Assembly (NCBI RefSeq): GCF_007004625.1
Contig: NZ_VIFV01000002.1
Span: forward strand, 1 to 64,000
Reading direction: 5' to 3'
DNA: 64,000 nucleotides
Origin: Planococcus salinarum
GTDB lineage: Bacteria; Bacillota; Bacilli; Bacillales_A; Planococcaceae
The notes beneath the pieces were generated by a model, which ran no database searches, was not told where the DNA came from, and saw only the letters and a program-made list of their open reading frames with translations. A program made the position numbers and the translations under genes. Below are positions 50,304-62,868 of the stretch, piece after piece. Position 1 is the stretch's first letter. Each line of letters begins with the position of its first letter.

Positions 50304-50744
50304 CTATTTGCTCTTTTTCCAGTCATGCGACCCTCTCACCCAGCCGCCGATGACCGTTCCCATCGCCAGCATCGGCGACTCGAACTCGTAATCTTCCATT
50401 AAAAACAGCTGGTTGTGCAGCGGAATGAGCAGCCCTTCCAGGATCAGCTTTTCACGCAGCTTTACAAAACTCTTCGGGCATTTCGCTGTAGTCGATGCTG
50501 CGAACTTCGATCCCTTCACCACCACAAACTTCTCCCCCACATAATAGCCGCTGGCATCCGCTCCCCGCTTCGATGTAATCGTCAGGATTTCCGGCAGCTG
50601 TTCCTCCACCGCCATCAGCAGGATTCCGGCATCGAACGGATCGACCGGCGTCTCTTCTCGTGTTTCTTCATCCACTTCGAAAAACTTGTAAAGCTCGCCG
50701 TAGTCCGGGTGGGTGATTCTTTTTACAAACTGGGGTTTTGTCAT
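50304..50744 (-). CDS. DUF4357-containing protein, copy 1
   Basis: 146 residues. The central part (RGADASGYYVGEKFVVVKGSKFAASTTAKCPKSFVKLREKLILEGLL) is the DUF4357 domain, common in restriction- or phage-associated proteins; function unknown. About 88% identical by eye to the copy at 59109. It is followed by the amidase gene after 43 bases. Upstream, CCTATATAGATA (50793-50804) is shared with the other copy and may be the promoter region. Confidence 0.8.
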   Translation of the reverse strand: MTKPQFVKRITHPDYGELYKFFEVDEETREETPVDPFDAGILLMAVEEQLPEILTITSKRGADASGYYVGEKFVVVKGSKFAASTTAKCPKSFVKLREKLILEGLLIPLHNQLFLMEDYEFESPMLAMGTVIGGWVRGSHDWKKSK

Positions 50745-50896
50745 TTTTTCATCTCCTTTGCAGGCAAGATTCCTAAAAAGGTGCCTACACTGCCTATATA
50801 GATAATTAGGCGATAAAAGGATACTTTTTGAACACTTTCATTGAATAAAAAATGCAGGGACTCCTCATGAAAGAAAGCAGTTTCAAGCCTCATAAA

Positions 50897-50951
50897 TCAA
50901 AAAGAGACCGAATTGCACCCGCAGAATAATATCTGCAGATAAATTCGATCC
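50897..50951 (-). terminator. terminator of glpK copy 1
   Basis: GATCGAATT...ATCTGCAG paired with CTGC...AATTCGGTC, then TCTTTTTGA on the minus strand. Confidence 0.75.
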
Positions 50952-50975
50952 CCTGAATTCTATAGCCGCCGCTTA

Positions 50976-53388
<2,413 letters not shown>

Positions 53389-53438
53389 CACCCAACACTC
53401 CTTTTCTTTTTAAAGTAAAAGCCATATAACCGACCACT

Positions 53439-53496
53439 AAAAAAATCCGCAATCAATGAGAGTTCTTCTTCACAGAAGGACTCATTGATGTGCGAA
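53439..53496 (-). promoter_or_regulatory. GlpP-type leader terminator of glpF copy 1
   Basis: Hairpin CGCACATCAATGAG...CTCATTGATTGCG, then a T7 run on the minus strand, between promoter and glpF. In B. subtilis GlpP with glycerol-3-phosphate prevents such termination. Confidence 0.85.
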
Positions 53497-53535
53497 TCTC
53501 GGGTCTCCAACACAGCTCTTAACTTGTTGTTTTTA

Positions 53536-53564
53536 AAGTTACACGCAAAAGAAAGCGCTGTCAA
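53536..53564 (-). promoter_or_regulatory. glpF1 promoter with CRE-like site over the -35
   Basis: Minus strand TTGACA (53559-53564), 17 bases, TAACTT. TGACAGCGCTTTCT matches the CcpA CRE consensus at most positions, so carbon catabolite repression is likely. Confidence 0.7.
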
Positions 53565-53586
53565 TCCCCATTCTGAATATTTAAGC

Positions 53587-53632
53587 AAAAAAAGAGCAGC
53601 CGATTTTTCTTCGGCTGCCCTTTTTTTATTTT
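53587..53632 (-). terminator. terminator of glpD
   Basis: GCAGCCGA/TCGGCTGC hairpin with flanking A and T tracts. Confidence 0.85.
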
Positions 53633-53647
53633 TATAATGCTACTTGC

Positions 53648-55303
53648 TCATCCAACCGGATGCGTCGCTTCGTACAACAGTACATCCAATTCTTTGGTAT
53701 AACTTTGAATTTGCTGCTGTGTCCATCCAAAGCTTTCCGCCATATGTGCGATGGCCACTTCTTTGAATGTGTACACGAACTGAATATCGAATAACAATGC
53801 CCCAGTCCGGCGGACGAAAAAGTCAACCGGTTTATAAGCCGCTTCATACTCCATCGCGTAACGGAGCATCGCAAATACCAATGGATCCAGACCTGCCTGT
53901 GCCGCTTCTTCACGTCTGCCGGCGAACAGCCCTAAAACCTTGTCGACATTGGCACCGTAACGGCTTGTCAGCATCCCTGCCGTTTCCGCGTTCAGCCCCA
54001 TTGCCATCGCCTGCTGCTCGCGGTCAATTCGGAACGTTTGGAATCCTTCCGATCCGCCGACTTCACCGCCGGAAATCGGCAGATGCTTCGTGGAAACTTT
54101 CGGGAACCGCAAATCTTGTTCTTCTCTTAATTGCTCCGTAACCAGGTCAATAATGTTTTCGCCCATTTTCCGGTAGCCAGTCAACTTGCCGCCTGCAATG
54201 GAAATCAACCCGGAATCCGAAATGAAAATTTCGTCTTTACGTGAAATTTCTGAAGGGTCTTTGCCTTCCTCATGGATAAGCGGACGCAATCCTGCCCAGC
54301 TCGATTCAACATCTTCCTTGCTGATGGCCACTTCCGGGAACATGAAATCGATCGCGCGAAGTACATAGTCGCGATCGGCACGGGTCATCGTCGGATGTGC
54401 AATGTCCGCTTTGTAAACAGTATCAGTCGTACCGACATATACTTTTCCTTCTCGTGGAATAGCGAATGCCATCCGGCCGTCCGGCATATCAAAATAGACT
54501 GCCTGTTCCAGCGGGAAACGCTTGCCGTCGAAAATCAGATGGATCCCTTTTGTCAGCTGCAGCGTTTTGCCTTTTTTCGAATGGTCTTTTTCCCGTAATG
54601 TATCGACCCATGGACCGGCTGCATTGACGATTCTTTTCGCAAAGACTTCATGGATATCTCCATTCGTCTGGTCTTCCACACGGATGCCGACCGCTTTGCC
54701 GCCGTCATAGATGAAATCAATGACTTTAGCGTAATTTAACGCCAGAGTCCCTTTTTCTACCGCTTTTTTCATCACTTCAATTGTCAGACGCGCATCATCT
54801 GTTTTGTACTCCACATAATAACCGCCGCCTTTCAGCCCCTGTTTTTTCAGTAAAGGTTCACGCTTCAGCGTTTCTTTGCGGCTCAGCATTTTTCTGCGCT
54901 CTTCCCGTTTGACGCCCGCCAAAAAGTCATAGACGCGCAAGCCGACGTTTGTGCTTAATGGACCGAATGTGCCGCCTTTGTAAAACGGCAGCAGCATCCA
55001 TTCGGGCGTTGTCACGTGAGGGCCGTTTTCATAAACGATTTCACGTTCCTTGCCGACTTCAGCCACCATTTTCACTTCAAACTGTTTCAGGTAACGCAAA
55101 CCGCCGTGCACCAATTTTGTTGAACGGCTGCTGGTGCCCGCTGCGAAATCCTGCATTTCCACCACTGCAGTCTTGACGCCTCTGACACTGGCGTCCAAGG
55201 CAATACCGGCGCCGGTAATCCCCCCGCCGATCACCAATAAATCCAAAGGCGCGTTTTTCATGGCATCTATTGTTTCTTTACGCTTCAAACTTGAAAATTT
55301 CAT
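53648..55303 (-). CDS. glpD: aerobic glycerol-3-phosphate dehydrogenase
   Basis: 551-residue FAD enzyme that oxidises sn-glycerol-3-phosphate to dihydroxyacetone phosphate and passes electrons to quinone. FAD motif VIGGGITGAGIALDA, then SSRSTKLVHGGLRYL, TTDTVY and AGGKLTGYRKM. The ATG at 55303 follows GAGGAG; the seven-residue extension is not supported. It has its own leader terminator, the GlpP pattern, and lies between the two glpFK pairs. Confidence 0.95.
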   Translation of the reverse strand: MKFSSLKRKETIDAMKNAPLDLLVIGGGITGAGIALDASVRGVKTAVVEMQDFAAGTSSRSTKLVHGGLRYLKQFEVKMVAEVGKEREIVYENGPHVTTPEWMLLPFYKGGTFGPLSTNVGLRVYDFLAGVKREERRKMLSRKETLKREPLLKKQGLKGGGYYVEYKTDDARLTIEVMKKAVEKGTLALNYAKVIDFIYDGGKAVGIRVEDQTNGDIHEVFAKRIVNAAGPWVDTLREKDHSKKGKTLQLTKGIHLIFDGKRFPLEQAVYFDMPDGRMAFAIPREGKVYVGTTDTVYKADIAHPTMTRADRDYVLRAIDFMFPEVAISKEDVESSWAGLRPLIHEEGKDPSEISRKDEIFISDSGLISIAGGKLTGYRKMGENIIDLVTEQLREEQDLRFPKVSTKHLPISGGEVGGSEGFQTFRIDREQQAMAMGLNAETAGMLTSRYGANVDKVLGLFAGRREEAAQAGLDPLVFAMLRYAMEYEAAYKPVDFFVRRTGALLFDIQFVYTFKEVAIAHMAESFGWTQQQIQSYTKELDVLLYEATHPVG

Positions 55304-55363
55304 CCAAAATCTCTCCTCTTCCATAAATAAGATGATTTATTTCGCTCTGCACCTGTAATCTTC

Positions 55364-55428
55364 ACAAAAAAAGAGAGACCACGGCACAGCTGCAGAATTT
55401 CTTCTGCTGAACTGGCTTGGTCTCTCGT
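55364..55428 (-). promoter_or_regulatory. GlpP-type leader terminator of glpD
   Basis: GAGAGACCA...TGGTCTCTC hairpin with internal CAGCAGAA/TTCTGCAG pairing, then T7 on the minus strand. Preceded by ACAAGTTAA, also present at both glpF leaders. Confidence 0.85.
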
Positions 55429-55464
55429 TATCTCCGGCCTGTGATATTAACTTGTAAGGTTGTT

Positions 55465-56985
<1,521 letters not shown>

Positions 56986-57819
56986 CTATGAAACCGTAGT
57001 TTCTTCTAATTGCTCTGCCTTCTGGCGGCTTCTTCTCAATTCTGCACCTGCAGCGGTCAATAAAACCGATAAGAAGATTACGCTCAGTATCCAAAATGGC
57101 AATCCATATCCATTTGTAAATATGGCTTTGTAAAAAATAGCTCCATAAATACCTCCAAAAACCGGTCCCACAATAGGAACCCAGGCATATGACCAATCCG
57201 AACCGCCTTTGCCGGGAATCGGCAATAAGGCATGGGCAATTCTCGGCCCCAAATCACGCGCCGGGTTGATGGCATAGCCTGTCGTTCCGCCGAGCGACAT
57301 GCCGATCGCGATGATCAGCGCACCGACGATCAACGGATTCAAGCCTTCTGTAAATTCGTTGGCTCCGATGAACAGGAGCCCCATGACCAGGACAGTGGTC
57401 CCGATGATTTCACTGACCAAATTGGAAAGCGGCCGGCGGATAGCGGGAATTGTCGCAAAAACAGCCAATTTTGTCGTCTCGTCTTCTGTCCGTGACCAAT
57501 GCGGCAAATAATTGAAAAACACGATGGCCGCGCCAGTTATGGCACCGATGATTTGAGCCGCTATGTAAAGAGGAACTTTTGCCCAAGGCAATTCTCCGAT
57601 AGATGCAAAACCAAGCGTAACAGCGGGGTTTAAATGTGCGCCCGAAAAACTTCCTACCGCGTAGACGCCCATTGTCACAGCGAGCCCCCAGGCAATGGTA
57701 ATCACAATCCAGCCGCTGTTCTCCGCTTTCGAATCTTTCAATACGACACCGGCCACAACGCCGGCTCCAAAAATGATCAAAATCATCGTTCCGATCACTT
57801 CCGCTAAAAATTCAGTCAA
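56986..57819 (-). CDS. glpF: glycerol facilitator, copy 2
   Basis: 277 residues with both NPA/NPARD boxes (SGAHLNPAVTLG, GYAINPARDLGPR). The start is TTG at 57819 with GGAGG eight bases upstream; no ATG fits. About 85% identical to copy 1. Forms a glpFK unit under its own leader terminator and promoter just after glpP. Confidence 0.93.
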   Translation of the reverse strand: MTEFLAEVIGTMILIIFGAGVVAGVVLKDSKAENSGWIVITIAWGLAVTMGVYAVGSFSGAHLNPAVTLGFASIGELPWAKVPLYIAAQIIGAITGAAIVFFNYLPHWSRTEDETTKLAVFATIPAIRRPLSNLVSEIIGTTVLVMGLLFIGANEFTEGLNPLIVGALIIAIGMSLGGTTGYAINPARDLGPRIAHALLPIPGKGGSDWSYAWVPIVGPVFGGIYGAIFYKAIFTNGYGLPFWILSVIFLSVLLTAAGAELRRSRQKAEQLEETTVS

Positions 57820-57861
57820 AATAATCTCCTCCAGGATAGTCAGTCCAGAACCCGAAAAACA

Positions 57862-57920
57862 CAAAAAAACCGCACGAAACGGACAAATTCCTCATCAGAA
57901 TTTGTCCGTTACAGTGCGGG
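57862..57920 (-). promoter_or_regulatory. GlpP-type leader terminator of glpF copy 2
   Basis: Stem CCGCACTGTAACGGACAAATTC with its complement on the other side of the TGATGAG loop; T7 tail on the minus strand. Confidence 0.88.
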
Positions 57921-57958
57921 TCTCCTCTTCTCTTACACAGTTCTTAACTTGTCATTCT

Positions 57959-57987
57959 AATTTATCAGCTTTTGAAAGCGCGGTCAA
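57959..57987 (-). promoter_or_regulatory. glpF2 promoter with CRE-like site
   Basis: Minus strand TTGACC (57982-57987), 17 bases, TAAATT (57959-57964); TGACCGCGCTTTCA resembles a CcpA CRE. Confidence 0.7.
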
Positions 57988-58001
57988 CACATCGTTCTCC
58001 G

Positions 58002-58547
58002 CTACAACTCCCACAGCTCGGTATCTGATGTGGATACGGCTTTGGCCCCGCCGCTGTATGCCAGCTCAACGTCTTCCGCACTGCGGATCAGCCCACCGGC
58101 AATGATCGGAATACCGGTCTTCTGATGGACTTCCTCAATCAGTGATGGAATGATGCCGGGCAATAATTCGATATAATCCGGTTTGACCTGACTGATCAGC
58201 TTGATATTATTCTTCAATGCATGGCTGTCCAGCAGAAACAGCCGCTGAATCGTCAGCAGGTTGTTCTTCTTCGCCAGCGTAATCACATTGCCGCGTGTCG
58301 AAATAATCCCGTCCGGCTTGATCTCCCTTACCAGAAATTCCATTCCGTAAGCATCTGTCTTCAGCCCCTGGATCAGATCGGCATGCAGAATAACTTTTTT
58401 CCCCGCCTTTTTCGCGGTGCGCACCAAAACCTGCAGCTGCGACAGCCGCACTTCCAGAAAAATAATACATGGATGATGGCTTTCCAGCAAACGCTCAAAG
58501 TCCTTCATGTTCCGCAAAACGGGCAAGACTCCCTGCAACTCCGGCAT
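58002..58547 (-). CDS. glpP: GlpP, glycerol-3-phosphate-responsive antiterminator
   Basis: 181 residues of the GlpP family: GVLPVLRNMKDFERLLESHHPCIIFLEVRLSQL ... ILHADLIQGLKTDAYGMEFL ... PDGIISTRGNVI ... LLPGIIPSLIEEV ... IPIIAGGLIRSAEDV. With glycerol-3-phosphate it binds leader mRNA and prevents termination; three matching leaders lie downstream. The ATG at 58547 follows GAGGAGG. The upstream frame extension to 58586 lacks an SD. Confidence 0.93.
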   Translation of the reverse strand: MPELQGVLPVLRNMKDFERLLESHHPCIIFLEVRLSQLQVLVRTAKKAGKKVILHADLIQGLKTDAYGMEFLVREIKPDGIISTRGNVITLAKKNNLLTIQRLFLLDSHALKNNIKLISQVKPDYIELLPGIIPSLIEEVHQKTGIPIIAGGLIRSAEDVELAYSGGAKAVSTSDTELWEL

Positions 58548-58738
58548 TCCGTTTTCCTCCTCAGATGTTCTACGCTCAAAACTCAACAGCCTCTAAGTTT
58601 GATGATGCTACTATTTGTTGGATTAAGCAAGGGAGAAGTGTTTGGTGTTTGTGGGGAAAGGGTTTTTGGCTGGAGCAGGTAATAGGGGATATTTAAAAAT
58701 TTCTTTGAAACATAATGAGTGAAAAAAGAGAAGTTCCT

Positions 58739-58910
58739 CTATATGATACTTCGCAAAACTCGCGGCATCGGAACCCGCCAAATACGACAGCGTCAATGAA
58801 TGGTGCCAGACGCGGGTGCTGATCCGTTTGTTCCGTGCGAGGTAATTCCGTTCTTTCGGCAGGCTGTTCCGCATATCCACTAAGCTCGACAATGCTAAAA
58901 AGTTTTTCAT
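58739..58910 (-). pseudogene. amidase remnant (5' 58 codons of the 49274 gene)
   Basis: The 172 bases match the start of the intact amidase gene (50089-50260) at roughly 90%, giving MKNFLALSSLVDMRNSLPKE and continuing to YHIE; the frame then runs into unrelated sequence and stops at 58623. The LysM part and most of the catalytic domain are missing, so it is a truncated duplicate. Confidence 0.85.
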
Positions 58911-58945
58911 AAAAACCTCCTATTATATAAATATTGTTAGTAGCC

Positions 58946-59044
58946 GATATTCCGCAAAATAGCTTTGCTTGCCGCGGGCTTGCGCCGAGTGGATCTCGTC
59001 ACTTCGCTGGTCCCGCAGGCGTCTTCGCTATTTTGCTCCATATC
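58946..59044. repeat. structured intergenic repeat, copy D (99 bp)
   Basis: Shortest copy. Ends GATATTCCGCAAAATAGC and GCTATTTTGCTCCATATC: the C-to-T change in one arm is matched by G-to-A in the other. It lies between the amidase remnant and DUF4357 copy 2, where copy 1 of the pair has only 43 bases. Confidence 0.85.
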
Positions 59045-59108
59045 TTTAGAGATTTCTCTCACCGCCGAAACGGTTTATCTATACTGATTCTCTATATCGA
59101 CTTATATA

Positions 59109-59546
59109 TCAGGGTTTTTTCCAGTCATGCGGCCCTCTTACCCAGCCGCCGATGACCGTTCCCATCGCTATCATCGGCGAGTCAAATTGATAATCTTCCA
59201 TTAAGAACAGCTGATTATGCAGCGGAATCAGCAACCCTTCCAGGATCAGCTTTTCGCGCAATTTCACGTAATTCTTTGGGCATTTTGCTGTAGTAGATGC
59301 CGCAAACTTCGATCCTTTCTGCACAACAAACTTCTCGCCCGTATAATAACCGCTGGCATCCGCTCCCCGCTTCGACGTGATTGTCAGGATTTCCGGCAGC
59401 CCTTCCTCTACTGCCATCAGCAGGATTCCGGCATCGAAAGGATCGACCGGTGTTTCCTGCCGCGTCGCTTCATCCAGCTCGAAAAACTTGTAGAGCTCGC
59501 CGTAATCCGGATGGGTGATTCTTTTTACAAACAGGGTTTTCGTCAT
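59109..59546 (-). CDS. DUF4357-containing protein, copy 2
   Basis: 145 residues, colinear with the 50304 protein and with the same DUF4357 core (GADASGYYTGEKFVVQKGSK). The intact reading frame and largely conservative changes suggest it is still functional. GGAGGAG precedes the ATG. CCTATATAGATA upstream (59598-59609) is shared with copy 1. Confidence 0.8.
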   Translation of the reverse strand: MTKTLFVKRITHPDYGELYKFFELDEATRQETPVDPFDAGILLMAVEEGLPEILTITSKRGADASGYYTGEKFVVQKGSKFAASTTAKCPKNYVKLREKLILEGLLIPLHNQLFLMEDYQFDSPMIAMGTVIGGWVRGPHDWKKP

Positions 59547-59663
59547 TTTGATTATCTCCTCCTTTGGTAAGGTTCCAGGTAATGGTCTTTATACTTCCTA
59601 TATAGATAGTTTTTGGAAAAAGGGATACATTTTTATAAATTTTTGTTGGAATTAATGAAGAAC

Positions 59664-59694
59664 AGAAAAAAACGAGCTGCCATAATGGCAGCCC
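59664..59694 (-). terminator. terminator of the McrBC-like operon
   Basis: GCTGCC/GGCAGC stem with a five-base loop; T7 on the minus strand. Confidence 0.88.
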
Positions 59695-59720
59695 GCAATC
59701 TATCTTTAAATCTATATGAG

Positions 59721-60989
59721 TTAAACAGTTACTTCCCTATTATATAGAGAAGCGACTTTCACATTTTCATGTTCTACTCCATCTACTTCAATTTCCCCTA
59801 AGCAAAGTAGCCCTTTTATAGATACGTCACTGTCAATTAAATATTGCCCGTCTTTGTCTTTGACAAGGTGCATATAACTAACCAGTTCGCTTAATCCCTT
59901 GGAGGCGTAGTTGATGGATTGCGTATTTTTAATCTCTCCAATGGTCAGTCCTGCCAGACGCTGTGATTGGCGATGAACTTTTTCAATCAGAATATCAGGT
60001 CTTCCTCGCCAATAATTTAATGACTTTTCCTGGTTAAAGAAAGTTTGTGCCAACTGATTGTATTTATAAAAAGACTGACTTTCATGAACCAAGTATGGAT
60101 TTCCACTTTCCGCTAATTCGTCGCTATGAACAGAAAACCTCACCAGGTTGGAACCTGCACTGTCATGGTACAAATGAAAATCGTAGTCACCCTCTGCCCA
60201 ACTTGCGACTTTTGAATTGGTTCCGTCCATTAAGTAATATACTGCATTGTTTTGCTTCTTCAAAATTTGGACAATCCAATATAACTCGAATAACACATCT
60301 TCATTTGCTGGCAAGATAAAGAATTCATGGAGGACATCTTTTAAGTGATCAGAAGTGAAATCACCTTGTTCGAGCTTACGTATGAAATATAAAAGAATAG
60401 CTGCTTCTCTGTAAATTTTCTTGCGATGGGACTTTGTTTTATTTATGATTCTATCTGAAACTCTACGCTTATCAATTTTAGCTATGTAAATGTTGTGGTA
60501 AAGGGCATCTTCCACATTACTTCGATTTTTCAGTATCTCCTCGTACCATGGACGTGTCGTGAAAAGATTCAAGAACTGATCGTCATAACAATACACATAC
60601 AGTTTTGATAATAATTCCTTTAACACCAAATTTTCATCCGTATTAAACGTACGTTCAGTTTCTCTCGTGATGAATCGATAATGGTCTTTCGGGTTGGTTT
60701 GGAGCCGCCGATGGAGTGTCTCTTCCCACAATATTTCTCCTCTGACCTCATAATAACTTTCAAGTGTGCTGGAGTCAGTTGATGATTTTATCGAAGCTAA
60801 TTCTTTTTCAAGAGATTTCATAAACGTAATTGTGCGATCGTTTTTGATAAATCGCAGCTTGAGCAAATCCTGTAAACGATCGATTGTAAAGTCAGCATGA
60901 TGAACAACTGAGTCTATTTGAACAACTCCGTCTTTTAAATATCCATACAGATAATTGCTTACTTCGCTGATCATCCATTCAAATTTCAT
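59721..60989 (-). CDS. McrC-like/DUF2357 nuclease subunit
   Basis: 422 residues. The N-terminal two thirds are helical with no motif I know; the C-terminal third holds a PD-(D/E)xK-type core: RGRPDILIEK and GLTIGEIKNTQ (Asp ... Glu-x-Lys). This and the AAA gene upstream fit a McrBC-like type IV restriction pair. AGGTG lies before the ATG at 60989, which overlaps the McrB-like gene by 11 bases. AT-rich codon use relative to the glp genes. Confidence 0.72.
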   Translation of the reverse strand: MKFEWMISEVSNYLYGYLKDGVVQIDSVVHHADFTIDRLQDLLKLRFIKNDRTITFMKSLEKELASIKSSTDSSTLESYYEVRGEILWEETLHRRLQTNPKDHYRFITRETERTFNTDENLVLKELLSKLYVYCYDDQFLNLFTTRPWYEEILKNRSNVEDALYHNIYIAKIDKRRVSDRIINKTKSHRKKIYREAAILLYFIRKLEQGDFTSDHLKDVLHEFFILPANEDVLFELYWIVQILKKQNNAVYYLMDGTNSKVASWAEGDYDFHLYHDSAGSNLVRFSVHSDELAESGNPYLVHESQSFYKYNQLAQTFFNQEKSLNYWRGRPDILIEKVHRQSQRLAGLTIGEIKNTQSINYASKGLSELVSYMHLVKDKDGQYLIDSDVSIKGLLCLGEIEVDGVEHENVKVASLYNREVTV

Positions 60990-62787
60990 CTGCAACACCT
61001 ATTTGAAAATAGTCTTCGATGAAATCCACCAATAATTCCTGCGCGATTGATTCACCTAATTGATCCTTGATATGCATAACGAATTCTTTGATTTTATAAT
61101 CACTTAAACCTTCGAATTGTGGAAGCACATATAAGATGACAGCAGACGTAAAGTCACCATCCTCAATTGTATAGTTTGCAATATCCCGAACAATTGCAGG
61201 ACCAATTTTGCGATATTCATTTATGATTCTCCAAAGAGACGTTAGCGTATCCGTGTACAAATAGTCCTGCACTGACCATACCTTCAAATATTCATCAACC
61301 AGCGATTCTGTTATGGATTTTGGCACGCTGACAGGAATAAAGGCAAAGCGGCGCATAAAAGCATAACTCATTTCAAACAAGGAAGATTTATCAATCGTGT
61401 TCATGGTTCCGATGATTCTCCAGCTTTTTGGAATCACATATTCATGGGACTGAATATCCCCCGCAGTTTTACTCTCAGGTCTTAATATAATTTGTGAACC
61501 ATCTTTCGTTTCATATGGAAGGGTTACTTCATCCCCGGCCAACACAGAAAAGAGAGGTCCGAACGCTTTATCGATATCCGCCCTGTTAATTTCATCAATG
61601 ATTAACCATTCATTTAAATTGTTGCCTTTTTTATCTTTAAAACACTGGAGGAATAAACCAAGATCAAAGTATAATTCACCATCTTTTTGTGGCTTATATC
61701 CACCAATGGTATCGTAAGTAGTCCAATTAGCAGTCGCAGTCACCAACTTGCTTGCCACTTCGTTTTGCCTGCAAATTTCGTTAGCTAATTTTGATTTCCC
61801 GGTTCCTGGCGGTCCAGTAAAAATGATATGCTTGCCACTTTTTATTGCAGTTTGAATTTGGGACTGCAAAATCGCTTCATTTTCGAAGACGAGATTCCCT
61901 AAATCAGCAATGTTTGTTTCTACAGATTTACCAGAATTAGAATCTGGCGACTTAATCTCCGACACAGGTTTATCTGTTGTAGTTGGCTTCCAAATCGCTC
62001 TTAATTCTTCATTGTAAAAATTCAATGGATTATATTTTTCTTCAGCTTCCAATGATTGTCGGATCTCATATATTTTTTTATCAATATCCGGTTCATCTAC
62101 GCTTCTGATCCGGTCTTTGAAATTTTTTTCGATAAGTACTTTGTGGCCGGCGCTGGCCATGCATTCATAATAATCCGGTGCAAGCAAGTGAGAAACAATG
62201 TGCTGCATCTGAACATTTTTACCGACCTTGTTTTTGGTATCAATGATGATTTCTTTCATTTCCCATGGATTGTTCAGTACATTTACTCGCTCTTCTCGGG
62301 ACATAAGCTTAAGGGTGATGGCAAATTGAATAACATATGAGATTTCCTCAAATTTTGCCGTATTAAAGAATGTACCTGTTGCAGCAAGGCCCAGTTCCAA
62401 ATGCTTGAGCGCTGGATGATTTTCATCGTAAGGTATTTGCCCCCAACTTGCTATATCTTTTAACTTGAGCAGTTTAGTGCGATAACTTACGGTTCTTGCG
62501 TACGGAAATAGATAATAGATATACATGGCTTCCAGCGCCAATTGATATACTTCCTGTTCTGCACCCTGCAATTGCAGTTCGAACTTTTTGTCGAAAGTCA
62601 TTTTCCCAGTGAACATTGGGCTGTCATTAAATCTGGATTTCAAAGTCTGCAAATTTTTTAATGTCCATACCTCTTGTTTCGGATTAAACAAGGAACCATC
62701 TTGCAGTAAACAATATTCCTTCCATTTATCTGCTGCTATGTATACGTCTTCGCGATCTCCGAAACTGTTGTAAGATACCTTTGCCAC
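60979..62787 (-). CDS. McrB-like AAA+ GTPase
   Basis: 602 residues. Residues 1-290 are an N-terminal recognition region of unknown fold; the C-terminal AAA+ domain has Walker A FTGPPGTGKSKLA (~325-337), Walker B WLIIDEINRADID, the McrB hallmark MNTIDKS and an arginine-finger MRRF. It should power translocation and recruit the nuclease subunit downstream. The start is GTG at 62787, six bases after GGAGG; the TTG before it is too close to the SD. Confidence 0.82.
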   Translation of the reverse strand: MAKVSYNSFGDREDVYIAADKWKEYCLLQDGSLFNPKQEVWTLKNLQTLKSRFNDSPMFTGKMTFDKKFELQLQGAEQEVYQLALEAMYIYYLFPYARTVSYRTKLLKLKDIASWGQIPYDENHPALKHLELGLAATGTFFNTAKFEEISYVIQFAITLKLMSREERVNVLNNPWEMKEIIIDTKNKVGKNVQMQHIVSHLLAPDYYECMASAGHKVLIEKNFKDRIRSVDEPDIDKKIYEIRQSLEAEEKYNPLNFYNEELRAIWKPTTTDKPVSEIKSPDSNSGKSVETNIADLGNLVFENEAILQSQIQTAIKSGKHIIFTGPPGTGKSKLANEICRQNEVASKLVTATANWTTYDTIGGYKPQKDGELYFDLGLFLQCFKDKKGNNLNEWLIIDEINRADIDKAFGPLFSVLAGDEVTLPYETKDGSQIILRPESKTAGDIQSHEYVIPKSWRIIGTMNTIDKSSLFEMSYAFMRRFAFIPVSVPKSITESLVDEYLKVWSVQDYLYTDTLTSLWRIINEYRKIGPAIVRDIANYTIEDGDFTSAVILYVLPQFEGLSDYKIKEFVMHIKDQLGESIAQELLVDFIEDYFQIGVADEI

Positions 62788-62868
62788 CAAATTCCTCCTA
62801 ATAATTTCAACTTCACTGTTCCTTAAACAGTGGATACTTTTTAATATTTATGAAGAGCGGGTTATAAA

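Noticed and set aside
49274-50744. Prophage, because of the endolysin-like amidase
   Set aside because: No structural, integrase or holin genes are adjacent; neighbours are housekeeping glycerol genes.
62814-62838. Terminator between the helicase and the McrB-like gene
   Set aside because: CACTGTT/AACAGTG can fold, but no T-tract follows on the minus strand, so read-through is expected.
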